Counted from the first letter of the stretch, positions 22,715 through 35,461 are shown. The stretch: DNA of 64,000 nucleotides from Azorinus chamasolen (GCA_963576725.1 OY755252.1:52911059-52975058), one strand, 5' to 3'. The notes: generated by a model not told the origin, from the letters alone. Translations and numbers: made by a program.

Positions 22715-23440
22715 AAAAAAGAATAGCCACATACACCCAGTCCGTTAGAACGTCCGTCCGTCCGCCTTTCCGCCTTGTCCGGATCATAACTTCCAAAGTA
22801 TAAAAGCTATTGACTTCAAACTTCATATATAGATAGATCACATTGACGGCAAGTGCAGTGCACAAGGTTTGTAACTCTGTTTTCAGTATTCTTGGAGTTA
22901 TTGCCCTTTGTTATTTTTCAGTTTTCCGGAGTTTTTTCTAAACCTTTACAGATACAGAATGAAGTGATATGTGGTATGTGGCTTTAAAATAATGAGTTAC
23001 AGATCAAGTTTGAATTTCGTTATGCTTCATTGATTTTTCACGGAAATACAGTGATTTTACTTAGAAATTTTGCGGAAATTCAGGTTTTCCGGAGTTTTTT
23101 TCTACACCTTTACAGATATTGAAGTAATATTTGGTATGTGGCTTTATTATAATGAGTTACAGATCGAATTTGAATTTCGTTACGCTTCATTTATTTTTCA
23201 CGGAAATACAGTGATTTTACTTAGAAATTTGCGGAAATTCAGGTTTTCCGGAGTTTTTTTCTAAACCTTTACAGATATTGAAGTGATATTTGGTATGTAG
23301 CTTTATTATAATGAGTTACAGATCAAGTTTGAATTTCGTTACACTACATTGATTTTTAACAGAATTACAGCATTTTGACTTAGAAATTTTTAGGAAATTT
23401 CAGGTTTTCCAGAGATTTTTTCTAAACTGTAGCAGATATT
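22715..23440. repeat. Repeat element with three-plus units of about 180 bp
   Basis: gaatagccacatacacccag and a gtccgtccgtccg tract, then units sharing tcaggttttccggagttttt, tggctttattataatgagtt and cacggaaatacagtgatttt near 22915, 23080, 23240 and 23400. Confidence 0.65.
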
Positions 23441-23659
23441 GTAGTGATTTATTTCTATAACCCCCATCTATGTGTCAAATGTGCTAGTGGGGGTATTCAT
23501 CCCCATTAGTGGTAGTTCTAGTTTTACATGGAATTTGTTGTCTGGGTTACTCCAAAACCTTTGTTCAGATTTTATCAAACTGCATAATATGGATCAGCAC
23601 TATGTCTAGTTATGCAAATCTTATATCTGTTCCGGTTTGGTGATTTTCTGCAGAGTTAT

Positions 23660-23740
23660 GGGACTTTGGGGATGGGGGTGGGTTTGGGGGTGGGGGGGGG
23701 GTGGGGGGGGGGGGGGTGAGGACGGGACACCAGTTTTTGT
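23660..23740. repeat. Poly-G tract (G-quadruplex prone)
   Basis: Runs of 5 to 14 Gs between 23667 and 23716 are separated by single T or short TTT spacers. Confidence 0.8.
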
Positions 23741-23812
23741 ATCAAAAACAATTCTAGTTCTTTATGGATCCCTTTCATATTTAAAAAAAAAACTTTCCAT
23801 AACAAAATACAA

Positions 23813-23990
23813 TAGAACCTGTCATAAGTGACTATTAAACAGGTCTAATTTAGGGTCCCTAAGACAGGTGGTAGCTTAATGCAGATCAAAAGTAATGCAG
23901 AAGCTCCTATACTTTTGCCCTGCATTAAGCAACCACCTGCTTTTTAAGATTTTTGTGTTCAATCAATATAAGGTGGCTTAATAAAGGTTC
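23813..23990. mobile_element. Family P-like MITE, decayed
   Basis: caatagaacctgtcataagt at the left, aggtggtagcttaatgcaga and gcattaagcaaccacctgc inside, ending aaggttcttctata. Confidence 0.6.
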
Positions 23991-23997
23991 TTCTATA

Positions 23998-24437
23998 TAT
24001 TGCTTCAGTCACTTTGTGATTTGTGACCGTTTGTATTGCTTCAGTCAGTTTGGGATTTGTGACCCTTTGTATTGCTTCAGTCACTTATTCAGTCACTTTG
24101 TGACCCTTTGTATTGCTTCAGTCACTTTTTGATTTGTAACCCTTTGTATTGTTTCAATCACTTTGTGACCCTTTATATTGCTGCTGTCACTGTGATTTGT
24201 GACCCTTTGTATTGCTTCAGTCACTTTGTGATTTGTGACCCTTTGTATTGTTTCAGTCACTTTGTGACCCTTTGTATTGCTTCAGTCACTTTGTGATTTG
24301 TGACCCTTTGTATTGTTTCAGTCACTTTGTGACCCTTGTATTGCTTCAGTCACTTTGTTACCCTTTGTATTGCTTCAGTCACTTTGTGATTTGTGACCCT
24401 TGTATTGTTTCAGTCACTTTGTGATTTGGGACCCTTT
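23998..24437. repeat. Minisatellite, about 25/36-bp units
   Basis: About 14 copies of tattgcttcagtcactttgt, with or without gatttgtgaccctttg. The 74-aa and 87-aa frames over it are not genes. Confidence 0.85.
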
Positions 24438-24524
24438 GTTTGCGGATATTCTCTTTGTAGACTTGTGCCCTGGGTGAATTTTGTTTCAATTTGGCACTCC
24501 TTGTGTTCCCTCATTTCTCTTCAA

Positions 24525-25812
24525 CAAGAGGGCCAGAATGGCCCTGACATCGCTCACCAGGCAATCAGAGGAGAAGTTTTCACTATATGTTTCTATAGAA
24601 AACTAGCCGGCCCTGGGGCGGGGCCAATTTTGACCCCAGGGACATATTTTATATAACTTTTGTAAAGGACCTGAACATGATGCTATGTGCCAAATATGAA
24701 AGCTGAGAACCTTCAAGTTTCAGAGGAGAAGATTTTCAAAGTTTTCACTATATGTTTCTATTGAAAACTGGTTACCCCTGGGGCGGGGCCAATTTTGACC
24801 CCAGGGGCATAATTTATACAAATCTTGTACATGACATGAACATGATGCTATGTGCCAAATATGAAAGCTGAGAACCTTCAAGTTTCAGAGGAGAAGATTT
24901 TCAAAGTTTCACTATAATTATGTTTATATTGAAAACTGGTTACCCCTGGGGCGGGGCCAATTTTGACCCCAGGGGCATAATTTATACAATTCTTGTACAG
25001 AACATGATGCTATGTGCCAAATATGAAAGCTGAGAACCTTCAAGTTTCAGAGGAGAATGTTTTCAAAGTTTTCACTATATGTTTCTATTGAAAACTGGTT
25101 ACCCCTGGGGCGGGGCCAATTTTGACCCCAGGGGCATAATTTATACAACTTTTGTAGAGTACCTGAACATGATGCTATGTGCCAAATATGAAAGCTGAGA
25201 ACAATCCAGTTTCAGAAGAAGATGTTCAAAGTTTCACTATATATTTCTATAGAAAATAAGGCACCCCTGAGGCGAGCCAATTTTGACCCCAGGGCCATAA
25301 TTTATATAACTTTTGTAGAGGACCTGAACATGATGCTATGTGCCAAATATGAAAGCTGAGAACCTTCTGGTTTCAGGAGAAGATTTTCAAAGTTTTCACT
25401 ATATGTTTCTATTGAAAACTGGACACCTCTGGGGCGGGGCCAATTTTGACCCCAGGGGCATGATTTATATAACTTTTGTAGAGGACCTGCTATGTGCCAA
25501 ATATGAAAGCTGAGAACCTTTCAGTTTAAGAGGAGAAGATTTCTAAAGTTTTACTATATGTTTCTATAGAAAACAAGGCACCCTGGGGCCGGGCCATTTT
25601 TGACCCTAGGGGCATAATTTATAAAACTTTTGTAGAGGACCTACAGATGATGCTATGTGCCAAAGATGAAAGGTGAGAACCCTGTAGATTCAGAGGCGAA
25701 TATTTTTAAAGGTTCAAATTGTTGGCGCGGGACGACGCACATGGCACGACGACGGACATCAGGCGATCACAAATGCTCACCCCGAGCACCTTGTGCTCTG
25801 GTGATCTAAAAA
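24525..25812 (+). mobile_element. CAAGAG element with about 7 tandem units
   Basis: Begins CAAGAGGGCCAGAATGGCCC. Units of about 150-165 bp contain ggggcggggccaattttgac, gatgctatgtgccaaatatg and tttcactatatgtttctat. It ends with hairpin agcaccttgtgct and ggtgatctaaaaa. Confidence 0.82.
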
Positions 25813-25859
25813 TGTAATCAAGAGATAATCTAAACATCAGGATCAAGACGGTAGCTAGT

Positions 25860-26050
25860 GTATATATTTGGTTCAATAAATGAACCGAAAAGAAGTATTT
25901 ACTACCAAAAAGGAAATTTTTAGAATGTTGTTTTGAAACCATTGTGATAAACAGAGCATTTGCTCTTATGGAGCAAAAATAATGCTCTGTTTACCACAAT
26001 GGCTTCATAAAAAGATTTTTAAAGAGGGGTCAATATGAGAGAATTAGTTA
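25860..26050. mobile_element. Family B MITE, reversed, decayed
   Basis: gaagtatttactaccaaaaa, palindrome tgataaacagagcatttgct / complement, ending tatgagagaattagTTAT. It abuts a family A copy. Confidence 0.65.
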
Positions 26051-26054
26051 TTAA

Positions 26055-26275
26055 CCCTTTCCTGTTCTGTATTCATGTAATAAATAAGTGATAACATGAA
26101 TATTTATTAACTCAATTTTCAAGGGCATTTTTTGCTTTGACAAAAACTAGAATCAAATCTATGTCATGTCAAAAGCAAACAGAGCAAACCCTGATCAGAT
26201 GACCCCTATAGAAGCCATCTAATATGGGTCTGCTCTGTTTGCAAATGCGTGAAAAGGCATTTATATGAGGGAATA
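26055..26275. mobile_element. Family A MITE
   Basis: TTAA 26051-26054, ccctttcctgttctgtattc, core at 26180-26245, ending aaaaggcatttatatgaggg. Confidence 0.75.
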
Positions 26276-26553
26276 AACATATTCAGGATCCAAACTGTTT
26301 TACACTTGAACGAATTAGAAGAAAGTGAATATTGCTGCAACAGATCAAAGATGAAGCAGACATAATTTTTATCGCAGACTACAGGTCTATCGCAGACTAC
26401 AGACTCCTACAGAGGCATCTGGCCAAAACTATGAGCCTGAGCGAACATTCTATACTTACTTATTGAACTGCAATGTTATCACAATATATCGGAAGCAAAG
26501 AGCCAATCTCATAGTACAATGAAACAGTATCTTCAAAGTGCCTTTTCAGTTAA

Positions 26554-27052
26554 CTCTTTACTCCATAAATACACCTTTCTACGCCTATAGGAGCCGCTTG
26601 ATCAGGATCTGCTCTGTTGCTTATGATATAATTCTGGTTTCTGCCGTGGCAAAAACTCACTGTGTCCATGTGCTACATGTATTATAAAAGTGTAATTGAT
26701 ACGGAGTAAACTCACTGTGTCCACGTGCTACATGTATTAAACTCATTGTGTCCATGTGCTACATGTATTAAACTCACTGTGTCCATGTGCTACATGTATT
26801 AAAACTCACTGTGTCCATGTGCTACATGTATTAAACTCACTGTGTCCATGTGTTACATGTATTAAACTCACTGTGTCCATGTGCTACATATATTAAACTC
26901 ACTGTGTCCATGTGCTACATGTATTAAACTCACTGTGTCCATGTGCTACATGTATTAAACTCACTGTGTCCATGTGCTACATGTATTATAAAAGTGTAAT
27001 TGATACGGAGTACGTCATTATTTCTTACATGAATATTCATGGAGTAAGGGGT
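26554..27052. mobile_element. Family A MITE enlarged by an internal minisatellite
   Basis: TTAA 26550-26553, ctctttactccataaatac, reduced core, then the array at 26700-26995, then ttacatgaatattcatggag taagggg. Confidence 0.72.
26700..26995. repeat. 31-bp minisatellite inside a MITE
   Basis: About nine copies of taaactcactgtgtccatgt gctacatgtat. The unit comes from the MITE's own tgtccatgtgctattataa segment. The flanking ataaaagtgtaattgatacgg also occurs twice. Confidence 0.88.
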
Positions 27053-27086
27053 TTGCTATACAGTATATACAGAAGCACACAATCAA

Positions 27087-27314
27087 CCCTTTCCCTCATA
27101 TTTCCGAACCTTTGCAAACAGGTCCATATTGGCTGGCTGGCTCCTTTTGGAGCCGTCTGATCAGTCTCCCATGTTTGCTTATGGAATAATCAATAGGATT
27201 ATACAGTTTCTGAAATGGCAAAAAAATCCATTTTTATCGACCAATATAAAAATTCAGGTAATGAATTATTCATGAAGTCACAATTTTTTGTATAAATATT
27301 CACAAGGGAAAGGG
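27087..27314. mobile_element. Family A MITE
   Basis: ccctttccctcatatttcc ... ttcacaagggaaaggg TTAA 27315-27318. Confidence 0.78.
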
Positions 27315-27549
27315 TTAACCTTGTTATTGAATTTGACTAAGTGAAAAGGTCGCATCTGATCTGGGACTGCACTATTTGTCGTCACTCGTGGTGCATTTTT
27401 TCCAACATTGGCGGTGAAAGGGTTAAAGGATGCCACACATGCCTGCCATATTTACCGACATCAGTGGAATCATCAAACATTTACAGGCCCAACTCCACTT
27501 TCAAATTGTTCAGTCTCATTCTTTCACACAAACTTTCTCTATAATGGCT

Positions 27550-28480
27550 GGACAGTTTAATCTATATATTCCCTGAAATGGATCTCAAAATTCAACACAA
27601 CAGTGATTTTCATTTTTTTCCTGTTTATTATTGTACATTGCATAGATGTAACAGATTTCAACAATAATCATTATCCATGAGCCTGATCAATATCCAGTAC
27701 ACCTGGTTCTTAGACATCACAAAATATGTAGACCTAGATCAGTATATGTATGCAATCTAGGCTATATGTAGACCTAGATCAGTATATGTATGCAATCTAG
27801 GCTATATGTAGACCTAGATAAGTATATGTATGCAATCTAGGCTATACTCTTTAAAGTTGTTAACATTGTGCCCAGGCTACTGCAAAACAGCAGAACCCCT
27901 CTGTATTGAGCTCTAATGATACAGTAAGGTCGGTCCTTGATCAGTTTACACATTTACAGTATGAACATTCAGCTTATAAATATTCATGTTATTATTTCCT
28001 ACATGAATATTCATAGTGTAAGTTTGATTACCTGAATACTCGTCAAGTACAGGGCTACACAATTTGAAATATCCAAGCATCCGATTGTTCTTGGACGGCA
28101 CATTTCATATCTTTATTACTCAATTTTCCAAACAGATGAACACACACCAGTGATGGGTTCTCGGTCTCTGCAGACATATAATTTATGAACATTTATTCTG
28201 AACCCCAGTCACACAGAACAGACAAAACCGCATAAGAAAACACTTCTAGTTACCATAATTATTTGGACACCCTTTAGACTGACAAAGTAGCAGATAGTGG
28301 AGGCCCTGACCAAACTGTTCCTTCAGTCTGGGTCATCACCATTTCCCTAGGCTTGTCTGTCCAAAATACTTAGGGTAATTATAGTAAACTGACTGTAAGA
28401 AGAGCTTCACATGTATAAAAGTCAAACCCAACTGTCATTTAACCACACAAAATGCTACTGACTCTGATTTACTGTAAGGT
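27550..28480. other. Intergenic stretch, one small tandem repeat, no gene seen
   Basis: Three copies of a 42-bp unit (gtagacctagatcagtatat...) at 27728-27844, a fragment of family A tail at 27980-28020, otherwise unassigned AT-rich sequence. Confidence 0.5.
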
Positions 28481-28487
28481 CTATACA

Positions 28488-28660
28488 GAGGTACAAACCA
28501 GATGCGTAAATTAATTTTTTTCAAGAATAAATCCTTTATTTTGCCACCAAACCCTATGTTGTGACCACCCTTTAGAATTGTCTCAAAGTGTGGTCACAAG
28601 ATAGGGTTTGGTGGAGAAACAATGATTTTTATATTTGAATATGTACCTTTATCCGTTGCT
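28488..28660. mobile_element. Family C MITE
   Basis: tttgccaccaaaccctatgt, shortened centre tagaattgtctcaaagtg, complement atagggtttggtggagaaac. Confidence 0.72.
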
Positions 28661-28783
28661 CTAGTAAATAAGCAAAATACATCCTTCATAAAAAACACAC
28701 AACAACCTTCTGAGTCTCAGTTAAAAAGCAGAGAATGAGAAAAAATATATGTATATGCAACTGCCATTTATCAGTAAGTTTAA

Positions 28784-28990
28784 CCCTTTCCCTAATAGAG
28801 ACGACTTTTGGCATTTTTGCAAACAGAGTAGACCCAGATCAGACAGCTCCTGTAGAAGCTGTTTGATCAGGTTCTGCTCTACTTATCCAATTCTGAAGTA
28901 TGTCACAGCCAAACATTTCCATGTAATGTGTAACTATAAAAATTCAGCCTATGAGTATTCACGCAGTAATAAAATTCATTGTGGAAAGGG
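28784..28990. mobile_element. Family A MITE
   Basis: TTAA 28780-28783 and 28991-28994. Core at 28815-28880. Confidence 0.8.
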
Positions 28991-29079
28991 TTAACATTTA
29001 TCAGTTCAGTGCTGAATAATGGTCACCAAGCAACCAGTGAACTGAACATTTGTAACAAAAGCTGCTTTAAAATGATTAA

Positions 29080-29508
29080 CCCTTTACTCCATGAATCCTA
29101 AATATTTATTAGCTGATTTTTATAATGGTATATGAACACAGGAGTTTTTGGCTTTGGCACAAACTGGAGAATCTGGAACTGTAGAAAGTAGACCCTGATC
29201 TAGAACTAGACTCCTACAGGAGCAATCTGATCTGGGTCTATCCTGTTTGCAAAGATTTTAAAAGGTAAATTTATGGAGTCAAAGGTTAATCTTTTACTCC
29301 ATAAATATACCTTTGCAAACAGAGTAGACCCAGATCAGATGACTCCTATAGGAGCCCTCTGATTAGAGTCCATTCTGTTTGCTTATGGAATACCGGTAAT
29401 ATAGATCCGATTCTACAGTTTCTGCCTTAGCAAAAATTGCATGTGTTAATATTCTATTTTAAATATTTAATGTTCATGATATCATTATTTCATTCATGGA
29501 GTGAAGGG
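29080..29508. mobile_element. Two family A MITEs sharing one TTAA
   Basis: 29080-29285 and 29290-29508 meet at TTAA 29286-29289. Outer TTAAs are 29076-29079 and 29509-29512. They lie in opposite orientation, judged by core position. Confidence 0.8.
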
Positions 29509-29953
29509 TTAAACAGATTAAATACATGTCATGTGAGGGTTAAATAAGATGCAAATGCTCTGTGAATTGTCGGACATTTCAATCACTGAACCCGGAATAT
29601 TTGTTGATCGAGAGATTTTCCATAGTACCAATATGTCTTAATCGTTCCCTCCACTGACCTGGGTCTTCACATATGTGTGTCCCACACTCAAAGGTTTGAC
29701 TGCCATTTATCTGACATCAGTTTTATGATTTTCATAAATATCAACTCATAGGGGGGTAAAGGACAATTTCTGCAGCAATAACAAGCAACAAAACAAATGA
29801 AGTAAAACACATAAACAAAAAACAATTATAAATATTTCCATAACCCTTTACTCCACAGATACTGTTATTGTACAACTTTTGACCCTTACAACACTGAATT
29901 TTCAAATGGACTATTCCAAAGTTCAAACAGGTCAAGCTCATGGTGAATATTAA

Positions 29954-30195
29954 CCCTTCACTTGCTATTTACGTCAATATACCTACCTGTAAATAGTGAA
30001 GACCCAGATGAGACAGCTCCTGAAGGAGCTGTCTCATCAGGGTCTGCACTATTTACAAGTTGATTGTGCAACCAGTGCACTCCACAGCAGTGATTGAACA
30101 GCGAAATACTTGTACACAGTGAAGATATGTGTAATTATACAACAGGGCAGTGGTAAAGAAGGAGAAATGTATTTTAAAATTCAGCAAGAGAAGGG
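29954..30195. mobile_element. TTAA MITE, divergent family A relative
   Basis: TTAA 29950-29953 and 30196-30199. Core tgtaaatagtgaagacccag ... gtctgcactatttaca with a perfect agctcctgaaggagct-like centre. The arms differ from typical A. Confidence 0.72.
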
Positions 30196-30390
30196 TTAAG
30201 GATTTTTTTTCTGAATAAAAGTGTAACATGGCAAACAGTGCAGACCCTGATGAGAGGGCTCCTCACTATTCCTTACACGTATATTTATGGAGTAAAGGGT
30301 TATAAGTTCATAAATAAATATTCTGGACTTTGTGCAAAACTGTAACAACTATAACTATAGCTACCTTTAACCTGATAATCCCAACTTTAA

Positions 30391-30631
30391 CCCTTTCCCT
30401 GTTCTGTGTTTAGTCCAAATTTCAATACCTACTGAATATTCATGGCCAAAATAATTGTATAAATTATGGTAGGTGGAACACTGTAACCATTTTAGAAACT
30501 AAAGAAAAAGATTTATCAATTTCCATTAGCAATCAAAGCAGACCTTGATCAGATGGCTCCTATAGGAGCTGTCTGATCAGGGTCTTCTCTGTTTGCAAAT
30601 GCGTGAAAATGTGTTTATATGAAGGAAAGTG
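30391..30631. mobile_element. Family A MITE (A3 subtype, reversed)
   Basis: TTAA 30387-30390 and 30632-30635, ccctttccctgttctgtgtt ... ttatatgaaggaaagtg. Centre ggctcctataggagct. Confidence 0.82.
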
Positions 30632-30944
30632 TTAAACTCTTAATCTGCTGAATAATTAATCCTTGAATATCCATGAAAGAAATAATCATCATTAATGACA
30701 TAATGAAAATTATTCAGATTGATTTTTATAACAGCACATGAACACAGGAAGTTTTGGCCATGGCAGAAACTGTAGAATCATATAATTTATATTATATCAT
30801 AAGCAATCAGAACAGAATGACTATGTTCATATAGTATAATTGAAGCTGTTTTGCACAAAGTCCTCCTATAACAGAAGGAAACAAACAAAACACTTGCACA
30901 CTTTGTCCTTTCGATATATAACAAAACACTAAACAGAAACAAAC

Positions 30945-31024
30945 TGAAGACCCCTCAATTAAACAGAAACAAACATAAGACCCCTCAATTAAACAGAAAC
31001 AAACATAAGACCCCTCAATTAAAC
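30945..31024. repeat. 30-bp tandem repeat, about 3 copies
   Basis: aaacagaaacaaacataaga cccctcaatt repeated head to tail. Confidence 0.85.
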
Positions 31025-31050
31025 CTTTTTTTCAACAATAGCTCCTTTAA

Positions 31051-31283
31051 CCCTTTCCCTATTCAATATTCATGTAAGAAAAAATGAGATCATGAATATC
31101 TATTAGCTGAATTTTTATAACGTAACATTTCCAAGGGAAGTTTTTAATTTGACAAAACTAGAATAAAATCAATATCATGTCATAGGCAAATAGAGCAGAC
31201 CCGATCAGCTCCTATAGGAGCCGTCTGATTTGGGTATTCTCGGTATGCAAATCCATGAAAATGTGTTTACATGAAGGAAAGGG
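31051..31283. mobile_element. Family A MITE
   Basis: TTAA 31047-31050 and 31284-31287, ccctttccctattcaatatt ... ttacatgaaggaaaggg. Confidence 0.82.
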
Positions 31284-31317
31284 TTAATCTCTATGTTGTG
31301 AGCAATCTTTAAGCCCT

Positions 31318-31554
31318 CACCTAATAAATATTCATGCATGGTTCACTTCGTGAATATTCATGTAATAATAAATGACATAATGAATATTGATTAGAATAAC
31401 TGTATAGCACATGGGCTCAGAAAGTTTGGCCATGGCAGAAACTGCAGAATCGTATCTATATTACATCACAAGCAAACACAGCAGACCGCTCCTACAGGAT
31501 ATAGGTCTGCTCTGTTTGCAAATGTGTAGAAATGCATATCTATGGTACATAGGG
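31318..31554. mobile_element. Family A MITE, reduced core
   Basis: ataaatattcatgcatgg, ggccatggcagaaactgcag, short core, ending tctatggtacataggg TTAA 31555-31558. Confidence 0.65.
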
Positions 31555-31858
31555 TTAATCATATTTCTTCTTGTATTAAGGAAATTCATTTCAAACCACA
31601 GATGAAATTTAATACCTTAGCAAACAGAGGAGACACATCTTACGTCTATACCTCTTTGGTCTCTTTGCAAACATTGTAGACCCAGATCAGAAAGCTCCTG
31701 TAGGAACCGTCTGATCTGGGTCTGCTCTGCTTACATATGAAATAATATAGATCTGATTCTACAGTTTCTACCATAAATAAAATCTTCACTAGTTCATGAT
31801 GCAATTATACGCTCATAATGCAATTATACAAAATTCATTAATTAAATATGTATTATCA

Positions 31859-32086
31859 TCCCTTTACTTCATGAATTTACCTTTCTACACCCTTGCAAAC
31901 AGTGTAGACACAGATCAGACAGCTCCTATAGGAGCCGTCTGACCTGGGTCTGCTCTGTTTGCTTATTACAATATAGATATGACTCTACTGTTTCTGCAAA
32001 GACATGTGTCCTTTTGCTATTATAACAATCTAATTAATATTCATGATGTCATTATGTCTTACATGAATATTCATGGAGTAAAGGGT
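31859..32086. mobile_element. Family A MITE
   Basis: tccctttacttcatgaattt ... tcatggagtaaaggg TTAA 32087-32090. Centre agctcctataggagcc. A partial copy precedes it (31665-31800). Confidence 0.78.
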
Positions 32087-32446
32087 TAATCTATGGTGCT
32101 GAACTAAAGCACAACAAACCTTGTACAGAAAAATAATTTCAATTTCCATTATTAAACAATTGCATTATTAGAATTCAAGTCTTAATCCAGATCATTCATT
32201 TTCATCTAAATGTCCATTCTCTTTCAGACTACAGAAATTTCTGCCCTAATGCTTAAAAGTAAAAAAAATATCTGAATGCCATTTTTAAACTACAGTTAAT
32301 AAAACACATACAGCACACAATGCAATACATGTATATATTAAAAGAAAACTTTGCACTATGAAACTAATTTGCCATCTAGGGCTAAAGGGACACCTCTGTA
32401 GGAGGATTTGGATACAGAACCCTTTTTGGGTTCCCTGGTTCTTCAA

Positions 32447-32759
32447 CCCTTCACTCCATAGAAACGTCTTTCAACAACTTTGCAAACAGAGTACATCCAG
32501 ATGAGATGGATCTTGACAGAGACACGTGGTCAGGATCTGCTGTTTGCTTATGAAATAATACAGATCTGATTCCACACTATGGCCAAATATTTAATATTGT
32601 TTTCATATGCTCTTTGCTTTAATATATGATATAATATAGATATGATTCTTGTTTTTGCCATAGCCAAAAGTTCTGGTGTCCACATGCTATAATAACAATC
32701 CATCAAATTAATATTCATGATGTCATTATTTCTTACACGAATATTCATGGAGTAAAGGG
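32447..32759. mobile_element. Family A MITE with internal duplication
   Basis: cccttcactccatagaaacg, core, two successive gat(c/a)tgattc...gccaaa segments (32550-32590 and 32630-32670), ending tcatggagtaaaggg TTAA 32760-32763. Confidence 0.72.
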
Positions 32760-32997
32760 TTAATTTATTTAATTCATCCTCAGGTAAAGGGTTACTGTAT
32801 AACCTAGGATCAAACTCCTGTTCAGTAACTGAAGATCAAATACTTATTAACACAAACTAATAAAACACACACAAGTAATATTCATGAACAAATGTGACTT
32901 AATTTTGTATTATTTACCTTTTTGTCGAAATTTTGGACAAATTATTCAAATTCATGTTCTATATTTCATTTTACATATTTTTTCATATTTTTATATA

Positions 32998-33201
32998 CAG
33001 TAAAACCTCGATTATTCGAATTTTCGGTATAGAAGAATTTAGACCCTTTTAGGCAGGTGGCTGCTTAATGCATGGTGAAAGTCATGCAGAAAGCTCCTAG
33101 AGGAGCTTTCTGCATGACTATCACCATGCATTAAGCTGCCACCTGTCTTAAAGATCGATAATAATACGTATTTTAGTGTTCGGATAATCGAAGTTTTACT
33201 G
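32998..33201. mobile_element. Family P MITE
   Basis: cagtaaaacctcgattattc ... gataatcgaagttttactg with TA at both sides; P core at about 33063-33135. Confidence 0.85.
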
Positions 33202-33544
33202 TATATATGAATTTTTATGATGTTTTAAATCCTATCAAAACCGTTTATATTTTCTGTCAATTTACATCGTTATATACATGTATATCAAACCAGCACTTTA
33301 CCTCATAGATATGCCTTACTAGCACCTTTGCAAACATAACGGACCCAGATCAGGTAGACCCTGAAGGTGCTGTCTGATCAGGTTCCGTTCCATTTGCTGA
33401 TGGATCAATATAAATCTGATACCATCATGTTCTTATACCATTATAGATGTCATTATTTCTTACATAATTATAAATATACATGTACAGTCAATCATGTGTA
33501 AATGACATGCCCTTTGTTTCTTTCAATCGTAATTAAATACATAC

Positions 33545-33725
33545 AATACAACCTGTCTTAAGCGACCTTATACTGACTGGAAACAGGAATCTTAAAAAGC
33601 AGCTTGTTGCTTAATACAGGGCAAAAGTAATGCAGAAAGATCCCATAGGAGCTTTCTGCATTACTTTTGACCTCCATTAAGCTAGCAACTGATTAGATCT
33701 CGTTTTGATGGTTACTAAAATTTTT
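33545..33725. mobile_element. Family P-like MITE
   Basis: caatacaacctgtcttaagc at the left, gttgcttaatacagggcaaa ... ttttgacctccattaagcta core. The right end has decayed. Confidence 0.6.
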
Positions 33726-33840
33726 CTTCCCCTTTTTTATGACATATAAATGCACTATTCCTGAAATAACTCTACACACTCATTAATTGTCATCTGCAAA
33801 ATTTGTTGACTGCTTCAATTTTCCCATTGATACTCGTTAA

Positions 33841-34063
33841 ACCATTCACTCATATTGACACCTTTTGACGCGTCTGTAAAAGTCACTTTTTGAAACCATT
33901 GTGATAAATAGAGCAAAATTGCTCCATCGGAGTAAATGCTCTATTTATCACAATAATTTCAAACTACACAATTCTAAAATTTTCCTATTCTCCAGTAAAT
34001 GCTCCTTTTCAGTAGATTGAAGATTTCTGAGACTGGATCTAAAAATAGCCTATGAGGGAACAG
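33841..34063. mobile_element. Family B MITE
   Basis: TTAA 33837-33840 and 34064-34067, accattcactcatattgac ... cctatgagggaacagg. Confidence 0.8.
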
Positions 34064-34194
34064 GTTAAGTCTCCTCTCTGAGGCAATTCTAGCAAGAACC
34101 AAGAAGATAGTGGTTGATTGCGAAATAAAAGAATTGGTTAGATTGGTCTGCATCTCAACGGAACCTCAGAATCAAACGCGAGACAAAGACTTAA

Positions 34195-34316
34195 CCAAGT
34201 AAGGGATAGAAATAGAGACTTAACCAAGGATAGAAACAGAGCTTAACCAAGTAAGGGATAGAAACAGAGACTTAACCAAGGATAGAAACAGAGACTTAAC
34301 CAAGTAAGGGATAGGC
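34195..34316. repeat. Short tandem repeat (cttaaccaag...gatagaaacagaga)
   Basis: About five units of 23-32 bp, with or without taaggg. Confidence 0.8.
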
Positions 34317-34439
34317 ATTTAACCCTTTATTCCATAAACCTCTCTGTTAACAGTTTAACACAGTAGACCAAGATCAGATGGCTTGAACAATTGCTGTGTA
34401 TTACAGAAAGAGGTAAAACATCATTGAATATGTAAGAGC

Positions 34440-34900
34440 ACCCTTACACTCGAAATAAATATTTGAATAAATAAAAGAGATGCATATCAACCTGATGTAA
34501 AGAACATAAAATATTTATTTTCCCTCATAAATCTTCATGTATTTCATGAGGAGAACAATAATTACTATGTACACTATTAAACACAGAATTTACCACAAAC
34601 ATCTAAATACATAAATGTGCTTTATGGCCAACCATGCACATAGCCAACATTCTACCATAAAGAAACACTGATTAAACCAAAAACCAGCAACAAAAACTCA
34701 TTATCGCAAAATTCAGTAATAATAAAATTAATTAAAAGAGTCTAAAAGCGAGAAAGAGATAATCAATCAAGCCAGAATGATATAGTTAAAAGAAAGAGAG
34801 AGGAGAGAAGAGGAGGAAGGGAGGGAGCCAGTGAGTAAGAGAGAGAGAGATGAAGAGAGAGTGTTGTGGTTTTTTTGAGAGAGAGACTCTTCAACGAAGG
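34440..34900. other. No gene seen; purine-rich GA tract at 34790-34880
   Basis: AT-rich sequence followed by a polypurine agagagagg / gagagaagaggagg tract of about 80 bp, which could form triplex DNA. Confidence 0.6.
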
Positions 34901-34910
34901 GGCTGAAAGA

Positions 34911-35231
34911 TCTCTTTAATTTATAATGGTATACAAACACATGACATTTTTAGCCGTGACAGAAACTGTAGAATCAGATCTGTATTATTCCATAAGCATA
35001 CAGAACAGGCCCTAATCAGACGGCTCCTACAGTAGCGGACGGCTCCTACAGTAGCGGACGGCTCCTACAGTAGCCGACAGTTCCTACAGTAGCCGACGGC
35101 TCCTACAGTAGCCGTCTGATCTAGACCTACTACAGTAGCCGTCTGATCTAGATCTACTACAGTAGCCGTCTGATCTAAACCTACTATATTGTATGTAAAA
35201 GTGTTAAAAGGGGTATGTATGGAGTAATGGA
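34911..35231. mobile_element. Family A MITE with expanded palindrome
   Basis: gtatacaaacacatgacatt, gccgtgacagaaactgtaga, core start, then tandem cggctcctacagtag units (35025-35110) and three gtctgatctagacctactac units (35111-35190). TTAA 35232-35235 is shared with the next MITE. Confidence 0.75.
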
Positions 35232-35235
35232 TTAA

Positions 35236-35461
35236 CTCTTTCCCTCATATAAACACTTTATCATGCCTTTGCAAACAGAGTAGACCCAAATCATAGTTCC
35301 TGTAGGAGGCATCTGATCAGGGTCTGCTCTGTTTGCTTATGTAATTAATAGATCTGAATCTACAGTACCTACCAATACCAAAACTTCTGCATGCATATAA
35401 AAATTCAGCTAATAAATATTCATGATGTCATTATTTCTTACATGAATAATCAACAGGAAAA
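35236..35461. mobile_element. Family A MITE
   Basis: Starts at shared TTAA 35232-35235, ctctttccctcatataaac, core at 35270-35340, ending caacaggaaaaggg. Confidence 0.78.

Noticed and set aside
24072..24656. 74-87 aa frames
   Set aside because: Translate the 23998-24437 minisatellite and the start of a CAAGAG element.
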